Part shown: positions 10,909 to 20,414 of the stretch, one piece after another
Position numbering within the stretch: the stretch's first letter is position 1
Layout: every line of letters begins with the position of its first letter
DNA from: an uncultured Pelagibacteraceae bacterium
GTDB lineage: Bacteria; Pseudomonadota; Alphaproteobacteria; Pelagibacterales; Pelagibacteraceae
Assembly: GCA_902567765.1 (NCBI GenBank)
Contig: CACFNI010000004.1
Location: 1 to 64,000, forward strand
Length of the DNA stretch: 64,000 bases
Direction of reading: 5' to 3'
The notes under the pieces: model-generated
The model's database searches: none
The model's input: only the letters and a program-made list of their open reading frames with translations
Told to the model about the DNA's origin: nothing
Translations under genes and position numbers: made by a program

Positions 10909-12253
10909 AATACTTATAATAGACGACAATCCTGATATTAGAAATATTTTAAGTGATTTAATTTCTGATGAAGGTTATAAAACAAGAGTAGCTGCCAATT
11001 ATAATCAAGCATTAACAGAGATAGATAAAAAATTGCCAGACGTAGCAATTATTGATGTTAAGTTAGATAAGGGTGACAACGATGGTATAGAACTTTTAAA
11101 TCATATTAAGAGTAAAAATAAAGATATACCGGTTATAATTATTTCTGGTCATGCAAATATAGAAATGGCTGTTAAATCTCTTAAATCTGGTGCATTTGAA
11201 TTTATTCAAAAACCATTTGATCAAGAAAGATTAATGAATTTTGTGAAAAGAGCTGTTGAAAATTTTACTCTTAAAAACCAAAATAAAGAGTTATCCACAA
11301 AATTATTTCATTCATTTGAATTAATTGGATCAAGCACGAATATTGAGAAAATAAAAGATCAAATCTCAAAACTTTCATTATCAGAAAGTAGAATTTTTAT
11401 TAATGGGCCGACCGGCTCAGGCAAAGAGTTAATTGCTAGAAAAATTCATAAATTGTCAAATCGATCAAATGAACCATTTATAATTCTTAATGGAGCTTTG
11501 CTTGATGTTCAAAAATATGAACAAGAATTATTTGGTGAGGAAAAAAACAATGGATCTATACTGTATGGTGCATTAGAAAAAGCCTCAGGAGGTATTTTGC
11601 TAATTGATGAGGTTTCAGAAATACCACTAGAAACGCAATCAAAAATTTTAAGAGTATTAATAGATCAAAAATTTAAAAGGATTAATGGTGATCACGATAT
11701 TAAAGTAAATGTAAGAATTATTTGTTCATCTAGCAAGGATATAAAAAAAGAAATAGAACTTGGAAATTTTAGAGAAGATTTGTTTCATAGACTCAATGTT
11801 TTTCAAATTAATATTGCACATCTACGAGATAGAACTGAGGATATTCCTTTGCTAATAAAGTATTTTTCTGAAAAAATTTCTCAAAATTATAATTTGAAAA
11901 AATTTGATATTGATACAACCAATCATTATTTAATAAATTATGATTGGCCTGGTAATGTTCGAGAGTTAAGAAATTTAATTGAGAGAATTGCAATATTAGG
12001 ACCTGATAATAATGAAAAAGTTTCCAATATAATTAAAGAATCTTTAAAAAAAACTAGTGGAGATAATTTTAAGATAGAAAATTCATTATCTGTACCTTTA
12101 AAAGAAGCGAGAGAAAACTTTGAAAAAGAATACCTAACAACACAACTTAAAAAATTTGGTGGAAATATATCTAAAACTGCTGAATTTGTAGGCATGGAGA
12201 GATCAGCTTTACACAGAAAATTAAAAGGATTAGGTGTAAAAGACTTAAATTAA
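10898..12253 (+). CDS. ntrX: NtrX-like response regulator (receiver + AAA+ + Fis-type HTH)
   Basis: IIDDNPDIRNIL receiver, GPTGSGKELIARKIH Walker A, LIDEVSEIP, C-terminal SKTAEFVGMERSALHRKLK HTH. Confidence 0.93.
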   Translation: MATEILIIDDNPDIRNILSDLISDEGYKTRVAANYNQALTEIDKKLPDVAIIDVKLDKGDNDGIELLNHIKSKNKDIPVIIISGHANIEMAVKSLKSGAFEFIQKPFDQERLMNFVKRAVENFTLKNQNKELSTKLFHSFELIGSSTNIEKIKDQISKLSLSESRIFINGPTGSGKELIARKIHKLSNRSNEPFIILNGALLDVQKYEQELFGEEKNNGSILYGALEKASGGILLIDEVSEIPLETQSKILRVLIDQKFKRINGDHDIKVNVRIICSSSKDIKKEIELGNFREDLFHRLNVFQINIAHLRDRTEDIPLLIKYFSEKISQNYNLKKFDIDTTNHYLINYDWPGNVRELRNLIERIAILGPDNNEKVSNIIKESLKKTSGDNFKIENSLSVPLKEARENFEKEYLTTQLKKFGGNISKTAEFVGMERSALHRKLKGLGVKDLN

Positions 12254-13627
12254 ATGAATATTATTATTTGTGGCGCTGGCAGAGTAGGTTTTACAATAGC
12301 AAAATTACTTCGTGAGCAAAATCACTCAATTACAGTAATAGATCAGTCAGGTGAAGATATTCAGAAAATAAATGATACTCTAGATGTTAAGGGAATTGTA
12401 GGAAAAGCAACGTACCCCTCTGTTTTAGAAAAAGCTGATGGCGCTAATGCAGATATGATTATAGCAGTTACTAGAAATGATGAGATTAATATGCTTATTT
12501 GCCAAATAGCATATACCGTTTTTAAAATCCCAAAAAAAATTGCCAGAATAAGATCTCAAGACTATTTAAACCCAAGGTTTTCAAAGGTTTATAGCAAAGA
12601 TAATTTGCCAATAGATGTGATTATTTCACCAGAAATTGAAATTGCAAAATCTATACAGCGAAAACTTGAAGCACCAGGAGCCCAAGATAATATACCTTTT
12701 GCTGATAATAAAATAAGACTTCTTGAAATTAATGTAGATAAAGGTTGTCCTTTAATCAATATAAAACTTAATGAGTTAACAAAAAAATTTCCTAAATTAG
12801 AAGCTCATATTTTAGGTGTTATAAGAAATGAAAAATTTATAATTTTAAAAAAAACTGATGTAATTGAGGAAAATGATAATGCTTATGTAATTATAAATTC
12901 ATCGCAGATGCAACAAACATTACAAGCTTTTGGTCACAACAAAAAAATTTCTAACAAAATATTAATTATTGGAGGTGGGAATATTGGTTTTAATCTAGCA
13001 AAAAATATTGAAAATTCTTTTGAAGATGCAAGAATTAAGATTATTGAAAAAGACAAAGATAGGGCAGAGTTTATCGCAAAAGAATTAAATAATTCTATTA
13101 TTATAAATGGAAATGGTTTGGAAGAAGATGTTTTGACAGAAGCCAATCTGAATGAAGTTGAAACTGTACTCGCTTTAACTAATGATGATGAAGACAATTT
13201 AATGGTAAGTGTTCTTGTTGAAAAGTTCTCAAAAGATAAAAGAACTATGGCTTTAATTAATAAACCTAATTATTCATTATTACAATCATCATTAAAGATA
13301 GACGATTTAATAGATCCAAGGATGAATACAGTGTCAAGTATTTTAAAACATGTTCATAAGGGATCAATTGAAAATGCTTACAGTATTTTAAATGGTGAGT
13401 ATGAAGTTATAGAAGCAGAAATTATTGAGACATCTGAATTAATTAATAAAGAACTAAAAAATTCAAACCTGCCTGAAGAAATAAGAATTGGCGCAATATT
13501 AAGAGGTGAAGAAATTATAATTCCAAGATCTAATTTTGTTTTCCAAAAAAAGGATATTGTAGTTTTTTTAGCGAAAATTAATCAACTTTCACTTGTTGAA
13601 AATATGTTTCGAATTAGTTCGATTTAA
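12254..13627 (+). CDS. trkA: Trk potassium uptake regulator TrkA
   Basis: Duplicated NAD-binding RCK: IIICGAGRVGFTIAKLL and ILIIGGGNIGFNLAKNI. Confidence 0.95.
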   Translation: MNIIICGAGRVGFTIAKLLREQNHSITVIDQSGEDIQKINDTLDVKGIVGKATYPSVLEKADGANADMIIAVTRNDEINMLICQIAYTVFKIPKKIARIRSQDYLNPRFSKVYSKDNLPIDVIISPEIEIAKSIQRKLEAPGAQDNIPFADNKIRLLEINVDKGCPLINIKLNELTKKFPKLEAHILGVIRNEKFIILKKTDVIEENDNAYVIINSSQMQQTLQAFGHNKKISNKILIIGGGNIGFNLAKNIENSFEDARIKIIEKDKDRAEFIAKELNNSIIINGNGLEEDVLTEANLNEVETVLALTNDDEDNLMVSVLVEKFSKDKRTMALINKPNYSLLQSSLKIDDLIDPRMNTVSSILKHVHKGSIENAYSILNGEYEVIEAEIIETSELINKELKNSNLPEEIRIGAILRGEEIIIPRSNFVFQKKDIVVFLAKINQLSLVENMFRISSI

Positions 13628-13632
13628 TTTAA

Positions 13633-15039
13633 ATGAGTTATTTTAGTTTAATTTATTTAGGAGTTTTTTCACTTCTCATTTCTGTTTTATCTTTTTTTAA
13701 TATCATATACGCGTATTATTTTAATATTTATCTAAGCCTTGATAGCTATTTTTATTCATTAATCATATCATTAATATTTGGATTGTTATTTATTTTTAAA
13801 AAAAAAGATAATTATAAAATATCGATTTATCATAAAATTTTAACAGTTATTTTGGGTTTTTTTTTGTTACCATTTATTATCTCTATTCCTTTTTATTTTA
13901 GTATATACAATATTTCTTTTTTAGATTCATATTTTGAAACTGTATCAGGATTTACTTCAACAGGTTTTACTATATTTGAAAATATTAAACATTTAGATCA
14001 AAGTTTGATTTTATGGAGATCATCGTCTCAATGGATAGGTGGACTGTATTTTTTATCCTCAATTATTCTACTAATTGACATCTTTGATAATAATTTAAAA
14101 AAATCTTTGACTAATTTTATAACTTTTGACTCAACAGAGACATTAAAACAATTAACAAAAATTTTAGTTCTATATTCTTTTTTGACATTATTAATATTTT
14201 TAATATTGAAAGTTTCCGATCTAAGAACTTTTGACTCTTTCAATTTATCAATGACTCTAATATCCTCTGGAGGCTTTTTGCCATTCAATAATTTATCAAT
14301 AGTGCTTAATTCAAATATTAAAGAAGTAATATTTTCTTTATTAATGTTGATATCTTTTTTTAGTATTTTTTTATCTTATAATTTGATTTTTTTAAAAAAC
14401 AGAAATCTCAATTTTTTTCAAGAAGATTTATATTTGTTGATTTACTTTATTTCATTAATATTAGTTTTTTTTTCGTTCTTAAACTTCGAATATGACTTAA
14501 GTTTATTATTTTTTAGTCTATCAAGTAGTGTATCAAATATTGGTTTTTCTTTAGAAAATAGTCCTAAAAATTTGTCTTTTATTTTTTTAATTTTAGTAAT
14601 AATTGGAGGATCCTTTTTTTCAACCAGTTCCGGCATTAGGTTTATAAAACTGTATGTGCTTTTTAAGTTTTCTTTAAATAATCTGATATCTCATGTTAAA
14701 CCTAAAAATGTTTCTATTAACAAGCAGTTATTTTCAGAAATCAGCTTTGATAAACTTATAATAAATAAATATTTTTTGTCTGTTGTTATATTTATAATAT
14801 CATTACTTTTTTTATCCTCTTTTTTGACTTTCTTTGGCATTTCTTTTGAAAATTCTTTCAAAATTTCTGTATTGACCTTAATGAACACAGTTAACTCTAC
14901 AATGTATGGTGTTGAAGACTTTGATTTTCAAAAACTACAGTTTATTATTAAATATTTTCTCATAATTTTCATGATTATCGGCAGAGTTGAACTATTAACA
15001 ATTCTAATTATTATGAAAAAATTTCTTTTTAAAAATTAA
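13633..15039 (+). CDS. trkH: TrkH-family potassium uptake membrane protein
   Basis: Poly-TM, SGFTSTGFTIF and RSSSQWIGG selectivity-filter region; adjacent to trkA. Confidence 0.92.
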   Translation: MSYFSLIYLGVFSLLISVLSFFNIIYAYYFNIYLSLDSYFYSLIISLIFGLLFIFKKKDNYKISIYHKILTVILGFFLLPFIISIPFYFSIYNISFLDSYFETVSGFTSTGFTIFENIKHLDQSLILWRSSSQWIGGLYFLSSIILLIDIFDNNLKKSLTNFITFDSTETLKQLTKILVLYSFLTLLIFLILKVSDLRTFDSFNLSMTLISSGGFLPFNNLSIVLNSNIKEVIFSLLMLISFFSIFLSYNLIFLKNRNLNFFQEDLYLLIYFISLILVFFSFLNFEYDLSLLFFSLSSSVSNIGFSLENSPKNLSFIFLILVIIGGSFFSTSSGIRFIKLYVLFKFSLNNLISHVKPKNVSINKQLFSEISFDKLIINKYFLSVVIFIISLLFLSSFLTFFGISFENSFKISVLTLMNTVNSTMYGVEDFDFQKLQFIIKYFLIIFMIIGRVELLTILIIMKKFLFKN

Positions 15040-15070
15040 ATAACTATTATAAATTCAAATTATATTTTAA

Positions 15071-15147
15071 GCGCTCTTAGCTCAGTTGGATAGAGCATCG
15101 GTTTTCTAAACCGCAGGTCGGAGGTTCGAATCCTCCAGAGCGCGCCA
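15071..15147 (+). tRNA. tRNA-Arg (anticodon TCT), CCA encoded
   Basis: Cloverleaf: GCGCTCT acceptor / AGAGCGC, loop TTTCTAA, GGAGG-TTCGAAT-CCTCC T-arm, GCCA end. Confidence 0.96.
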
Positions 15148-15180
15148 TTAAGGCATTAAAATCAATTAAATTAATGTTAA

Positions 15181-15198
15181 TTTTACTTGCAGGTAAAA
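15181..15198. promoter_or_regulatory. Imperfect palindrome TTTTACTTGCAGGTAAAA upstream of aapJ-like gene, possible operator
   Basis: 18-bp inverted repeat, only one non-matching pair, TGCA centre; intergenic. Confidence 0.4.
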
Positions 15199-15241
15199 AT
15201 ATATCATGCTTAAATTGAGAATATTCAAAAGTAATTTTGAA

Positions 15242-15259
15242 TTATTTGTTAACAAATAA
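15242..15259. promoter_or_regulatory. Perfect 18-bp palindrome TTATTTGTTAACAAATAA just upstream of aapJ-like start, possible operator
   Basis: 9+9 perfect inverted repeat without spacer, 20 bp upstream of ATG at 15280. Confidence 0.45.
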
Positions 15260-15279
15260 ATAAAAAACGAAGGGGATAT

Positions 15280-16317
15280 ATGTTTAAATACTTAAAACAA
15301 TTGACTTCTTTCTTAGCAATGGTTGCAGTGCTTTTTGCATTTACAACAGAAGCTATGGCAAAGAAATCAAAAACTCTTAAAAACACTCAAAAGAAAGGTT
15401 TTGTAAGATGTGGCGTATCTCAAGGTCTGCCTGGATTTTCTAATGCTGATGCATCAGGAAATTGGACAGGTGTTGACGTTGATGTATGTAGAGCAGTTGC
15501 TGCTGCAACATTAGGTGACGCGAACAAAGTTAAGTTCACTCCACTTAGTGCTAAAGAAAGATTTACAGCTCTAACATCTGGTGAAATTGATATTTTATCA
15601 AGAAACACAACTTGGACACTTTCTAGAGACGCTGATATTGGACTTACTTTCGTAGGTGTAAACTTTTACGATGGTCAAGGTTTTATGGTTAGAAAAAGCT
15701 CAGGCATAACTTCTGTAAACCAGTTCAAAAACGGTATTTCAGCTTGTACTAATATTGGTACAACAACTGAGCTAAATATGAGAGACTTCTTTAATTCAAG
15801 AGGTATTTCTTATGAGCCAGTTGCATTCGAAAAAGCTGACGAAGTTGTTGCTGCTTATGATAATGGAAGATGTGATACTTACACAACTGACAAATCAGGA
15901 TTAGCTGCACAAAGAACTAAAATGAAAAACCCAGATGAGCACATAGTTTTACCTGAAACTATTTCAAAAGAGCCTTTAGGCCCTGTTGTAAGACAAGGTG
16001 ATTCTGTTTGGGAAGACATAGTTCGTTGGTCTTTAAACGTTATGATCGAGGCTGAAGAGTATGGAATAACTTCATCTAATGCAGACTCAATGAAAACTTC
16101 TGACAATCCAGCAATTAAGAGATTAGTTGGAGCAGAGGGTGAATTAGGTGCTGCTTTCGGTTTAGATAATGACTGGAGTTTAAGAATTATTAAACAAGTT
16201 GGTAATTATGGTGAAAGCTATAAAAGAAATATAGCAGATCCTGGTATTTTACCTGATAGAGGTCCTAACCAATTATGGACTAAGGGCGGAATACTTTACG
16301 TACCACCTGCAAGATAA
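15280..16317 (+). CDS. aapJ: General L-amino acid ABC transporter substrate-binding protein (AapJ/YhdW-like)
   Basis: Signal peptide then GFVRCGVSQGLPGFSNADASGNWTGVDVDVCRAVAAA; followed by matching permeases/ATPase. Confidence 0.95.
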   Translation: MFKYLKQLTSFLAMVAVLFAFTTEAMAKKSKTLKNTQKKGFVRCGVSQGLPGFSNADASGNWTGVDVDVCRAVAAATLGDANKVKFTPLSAKERFTALTSGEIDILSRNTTWTLSRDADIGLTFVGVNFYDGQGFMVRKSSGITSVNQFKNGISACTNIGTTTELNMRDFFNSRGISYEPVAFEKADEVVAAYDNGRCDTYTTDKSGLAAQRTKMKNPDEHIVLPETISKEPLGPVVRQGDSVWEDIVRWSLNVMIEAEEYGITSSNADSMKTSDNPAIKRLVGAEGELGAAFGLDNDWSLRIIKQVGNYGESYKRNIADPGILPDRGPNQLWTKGGILYVPPAR

Positions 16318-16336
16318 TTTTTATCTAAATAAATTT

Positions 16337-16369
16337 AAAAAGGGCTAGATTTATCTAGCCCTTTTTTTT
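16337..16369 (+). terminator. Rho-independent terminator between aapJ and aapQ
   Basis: AAAAAGGGCTAGATTTATCTAGCCCTTTTTTTT hairpin with poly-T tail. Confidence 0.9.
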
Positions 16370-16382
16370 AATATCCAAATTT

Positions 16383-17534
16383 ATGAATAATAAGGTTAAA
16401 AAAATCATACCTCAGATCATAACTCTTATTACAGTTGCTGGAATTTTTGGCTTTTTTACATATAACGCTCAACTTAATATGGATAATAGAGGTATTGAGT
16501 TTGGTTATGGTTTTTTAAAACAAGAATCCTCTTTTGATGTACAATTTTCGTTAATTGATTATGATGGTTCTCATTCCTATGCGAGAGCTTATTTAGTTGG
16601 ATTATTAAATACTTTATTAGTTTCCTTTATTGGGATTATTTTTAGTACAATAATAGGGATCATTGTTGGTGTTGCTCGTCTATCACCAAATTACTTAATT
16701 AGAAATTCTGCAAGTTTTTATGTAGAATTTTTTAGAAATATTCCATTACTATTACAGATTTTTTTTTGGTATTTTGCTGCTTTAAGAGCCCTTCCGTTAC
16801 CTCAAGATGCTGAGGCTTGGTTTGGCTCAACCTACATGACAATTAAAGGATATTATGTTCCTTTATTCATTTGGGATAATTTAGATGTTTTCTTGTACTC
16901 AATTTTGGGTGCAATAATTTGTATTGGGGTTATAAAAACTTATGCTAAAAAAATTCAAGAAAATGAAGGCAAACAGTTACCAGTATTTTATATTTCTTTA
17001 GCTTTAATAATAGCATTTCCGATTTTATCATTTGTTTTTGGTGGTGTTAATATCGAAGTCAAAACACCTGAATTAAAACAACTATCCGCAACTGGATATA
17101 TTTTTGAACCAGCATTAAGTTTGCCGCCAGAATTAATCGCTTTAGTTTTGGCTTTGTCTTTATATACAGCAACTTTTATTGCAGAATGTGTGAGGGCTGG
17201 AATACAAGGTATAAGCAAAGGACAAAAAGAAGCTGCTGCTTCAATTGGATTAACACCAAATCAAATTTTGAAGTTAGTTATAATGCCACAAGCATTGAGG
17301 ATAATAATACCACCAACAACTAATCAGTATTTAAATTTAACAAAAAATTCATCTTTAGCTGCTGCTATTGCTTATCCAGATTTAGTTTTAGTATTTGCAG
17401 GTACAGCGTTAATGCAGACTGGAAGAGCTATTGAAATAGTTTCAATTACTATGCTTACTTATTTATCAATAAGCTTATCCATATCTGTATTAATGAATTG
17501 GTATAACAAAAAAATTGCGATTAAAGAAAAATAA
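16383..17534 (+). CDS. aapQ: Amino acid ABC transporter permease (AapQ-like)
   Basis: Poly-TM; ECVRAGIQGISKGQKEAAASIGL EAA loop; ~RNIPLLLQIFFW. Confidence 0.93.
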   Translation: MNNKVKKIIPQIITLITVAGIFGFFTYNAQLNMDNRGIEFGYGFLKQESSFDVQFSLIDYDGSHSYARAYLVGLLNTLLVSFIGIIFSTIIGIIVGVARLSPNYLIRNSASFYVEFFRNIPLLLQIFFWYFAALRALPLPQDAEAWFGSTYMTIKGYYVPLFIWDNLDVFLYSILGAIICIGVIKTYAKKIQENEGKQLPVFYISLALIIAFPILSFVFGGVNIEVKTPELKQLSATGYIFEPALSLPPELIALVLALSLYTATFIAECVRAGIQGISKGQKEAAASIGLTPNQILKLVIMPQALRIIIPPTTNQYLNLTKNSSLAAAIAYPDLVLVFAGTALMQTGRAIEIVSITMLTYLSISLSISVLMNWYNKKIAIKEK

Positions 17535-18805
17535 TGAAAACAATAAATTTTTTAAAGCCAAATAAGGATAATTTACAGGTCTTTCTATACACAGGATCTA
17601 TTTTATTTTTTATTAGTTTATTTGATGTTTTTTTAAGCTCTTTTTTAAATTATAATTTAACATCTTTTTTACCTGATATTTTAAGTTTTTGGTTGCCATT
17701 GGTTTTTGGTTTAATAGGTTTACATTTATTAAGAATTGAGTTTTCCGGAATTAAATATTTAGATTTACTAAATAAAAATATAAATACTAGTAACTTTAAT
17801 GCTTTACTAACTCTATTAATTATTTTTATAATAATCAAAGCCATGCCACCATCTTTGAGTTGGTTTATTTTTGATGCAAATATAGCTGGTGACACAAAAG
17901 AAGCCTGTACTGGAACTGGTGCTTGTTGGACATATATAAAAGTTTGGTTAAGACGTTTTATGTATGGAATGTACCCAAACGAACTTCAATGGAGAATAAA
18001 CATATCGTTTATTATTTTAATAGGACTTGCTTTTGTTGGATATTTTGCAGGGGAAAAACTTAAAAAATTTTTAACACTTTATTATGTAATTATATATCCA
18101 ATAATTGCTTATATACTTATCTATTATTTAATATCCGGTGGATCTTTTGGTTTAGTATGGGTAGAAACTGGAGCTTGGGGCGGCTTATCTCTTACTTTTA
18201 TAGTTTCGTTTTTTTGTTTAATTTTCTGTTTTCCGATTGGAATGCTATTAGCTCTTGGAAGAAGATCTGATCTGCCAACAATTAAATATATGTCTGTTGG
18301 ATTTATAGAATTTTGGCGTGGAGTACCCTTAATTACAGTTCTATTTATGTCATCAGTAATGTTTCCTATGTTTTTGCCGGAAGATTTTTTTATGGATAAA
18401 CTGGTAAGAGTAATCATAGCAATATCATTATTCGAAGCCGCTTATGTAGCTGAAGTTATAAGGGGAGGTTTGCAAGCATTACCACGTGGTCAATACGATG
18501 CTGCTAAATCTCTTGGCATGGGTTATTGGAAAATGCATATTTTTGTAATTTTACCACAAGCTTTAAAACTTGTGATCCCAGGTATTGCAAATACATTTTT
18601 GGCATTAGTAAAAGATACACCTTTGATATTTGTTGTTGGGCTAATGGAAATTGCGGGAATGCTAGGTTTAGCCAAAACAAATCCAAAATGGTTAGGATTT
18701 GCAATGGAAGGGTATGTTTTTGCTGCTATAATTTTCTGGATAATTTGTTATGCTATGAGTAAATATAGTTATAATTTAGAGGCAAAATATAAAACTGAAA
18801 GATAA
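17534..18805 (+). CDS. aapM: Amino acid ABC transporter permease (AapM-like)
   Basis: Poly-[16 protein letters not shown] and [26 protein letters not shown] loop. Confidence 0.93.
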   Translation: MKTINFLKPNKDNLQVFLYTGSILFFISLFDVFLSSFLNYNLTSFLPDILSFWLPLVFGLIGLHLLRIEFSGIKYLDLLNKNINTSNFNALLTLLIIFIIIKAMPPSLSWFIFDANIAGDTKEACTGTGACWTYIKVWLRRFMYGMYPNELQWRINISFIILIGLAFVGYFAGEKLKKFLTLYYVIIYPIIAYILIYYLISGGSFGLVWVETGAWGGLSLTFIVSFFCLIFCFPIGMLLALGRRSDLPTIKYMSVGFIEFWRGVPLITVLFMSSVMFPMFLPEDFFMDKLVRVIIAISLFEAAYVAEVIRGGLQALPRGQYDAAKSLGMGYWKMHIFVILPQALKLVIPGIANTFLALVKDTPLIFVVGLMEIAGMLGLAKTNPKWLGFAMEGYVFAAIIFWIICYAMSKYSYNLEAKYKTER

Positions 18806-18810
18806 TAAAT

Positions 18811-19545
18811 ATGGCTGATCCAATTATAAAAATAGAAAACATGAACAAATGGTTTGGCGATTTTCAAGTTTTAAAAGATATTAATCTTTCAGTAGAAAAA
18901 AATAAAAAAATAGTTGTATGTGGACCATCAGGTTCAGGAAAATCTACATTAATTAGATGCATAAACAGATTAGAGGAACATCAAAAAGGAAACATTATAG
19001 TTGATGGAACCGAACTAGACGAGAATACAAAAAATATTGAAGCTATAAGAGCTGAAGTTGGAATGGTATTTCAACAATTTAATTTATTTCCACATTTATC
19101 GATTTTAGATAATTGTACTTTAGCGCCAATATGGGTAAAAAAATTACCAAAAAAACAAGCTGAAGAATTAGCTATGAAACAGCTTGAGCAAGTTCAAATA
19201 TCAGATCAAGCAAAAAAATTTCCAGGACAACTATCAGGCGGACAACAACAAAGATGTGCAATTGCCAGAGCTTTATGTATGGAACCAAAAATTATGTTAT
19301 TTGATGAACCTACATCTGCATTAGACCCAGAAATGATTAAGGAGGTACTTGATGCAATGGTTAATTTAGCAAAAGCTGGTATGACTATGATAGTTGTGAC
19401 TCATGAAATGGGTTTTGCAAAAGAAGTTGCTGATGAGGTTATTTTTATGGACGAAGGTCTAATTGTAGAGAGAGCTCCAACAAAAGAATTTTTTGCAAAT
19501 CCAAAAAACGACAGAACTAAATTATTTTTAAGTCAAATTCTATAA
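18811..19545 (+). CDS. aapP: Amino acid ABC transporter ATP-binding protein (AapP-like)
   Basis: [44 protein letters not shown]. Confidence 0.96.
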   Translation: MADPIIKIENMNKWFGDFQVLKDINLSVEKNKKIVVCGPSGSGKSTLIRCINRLEEHQKGNIIVDGTELDENTKNIEAIRAEVGMVFQQFNLFPHLSILDNCTLAPIWVKKLPKKQAEELAMKQLEQVQISDQAKKFPGQLSGGQQQRCAIARALCMEPKIMLFDEPTSALDPEMIKEVLDAMVNLAKAGMTMIVVTHEMGFAKEVADEVIFMDEGLIVERAPTKEFFANPKNDRTKLFLSQIL

Positions 19546-19713
19546 TCAAAAAACTCAAAAACCTTAGTATTTATAAAGTCAAAATATGGTAAATAACGTG
19601 ATGTCAAGCCAAAAAACAGGTAAAAAAATTTTTTTTAAGGCCGTTTTTTTACTTGAACTATTATTCAAAAGTATATTGAATGTGAAAAAATATATTAATT
19701 AAGAGGGGTCTTA

Positions 19714-20085
19714 ATGGATGATAATTTCAACAAACACTTGGGGAACAAGCTAAAACTAAGAAGATTGGCTCTAGGTTTAACACAAACAAAAGTAGCGAAG
19801 GCAATAAACGTAACATTTCAACAAATTCAAAAGTATGAAAAAGGTACAAATGGAGTAAGCTCCATAAGACTTCTTCAACTTTCAAATTATTTGAAAGTGC
19901 CAATAAATTATTTTTTTGAGGATTTTTCAGAATACGCGATAAATTTAGAAAAATCTAAAGAAGGACATATGAATGTAAATTATAATTTTTTAGTAAAACT
20001 TTATTCTGAATTGAATAGTGACCAAAAAATTAAATTTAACAAAAATATTCAAACTATTCAGGTACCAATAAATAAAGTTGGCTAA
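19714..20085 (+). CDS. XRE-family (Cro/CI-type HTH) transcriptional regulator
   Basis: KLKLRRLALGLTQTKVAKAINVTFQQIQKYEKGTNGVSSIRLLQLSNYLKVPINYFF. Confidence 0.92.
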   Translation: MDDNFNKHLGNKLKLRRLALGLTQTKVAKAINVTFQQIQKYEKGTNGVSSIRLLQLSNYLKVPINYFFEDFSEYAINLEKSKEGHMNVNYNFLVKLYSELNSDQKIKFNKNIQTIQVPINKVG

Positions 20086-20088
20086 TTT

Positions 20089-20164
20089 TGGCTCCTCGGG
20101 CAGGACTCGAACCTGCGACCAATTGATTAACAGTCAACTGCTCTACCAACTGAGCTACCGAGGA
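20089..20164 (-). tRNA. tRNA-Asn (anticodon GTT)
   Basis: Reverse complement TCCTCGGTAGCTCAGTTGGTAGAGCAGTTGACTGTTAATCAATTGGTCGCAGGTTCGAGTCCTGCCCGAGGAGCCA. Confidence 0.96.
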
Positions 20165-20214
20165 ATATAAAAAAAGAACTTACTTTTTTTTAGATCGAAC
20201 ACAACAGTTTTTTT

Positions 20215-20288
20215 TGGAGGCAACGCCCGGAATCGAACCGGGATACAAGGATTTGCAATCCTCTGCGTAACCATTCCGCCACGTTGCC
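20215..20288 (-). tRNA. tRNA-Cys (anticodon GCA)
   Basis: Reverse complement GGCAACGTGGCGGAATGGTTACGCAGAGGATTGCAAATCCTTGTATCCCGGTTCGATTCCGGGCGTTGCCTCCA. Confidence 0.95.
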
Positions 20289-20414
20289 GTTCAATTAGAT
20301 AATAAACTAATTTGATTTATGTTTATATAATTGTTTTTTTGAATTAGTCTATAAATATTCTCTACAATTTCATTATTGTTTATTCAAATGATTAATTTAT
20401 AAACTTAAAGGGTT

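Noticed and set aside
18504-18762. Overlapping ORFs on both strands inside aapM (18504..18704 -, 18526..18762 +)
   Set aside because: Shadow frames within a well-supported permease gene.
20165-20214. Possible small RNA between tRNA-Asn and tRNA-Cys
   Set aside because: Only AT-rich sequence with homopolymer runs; no stable structure evident.
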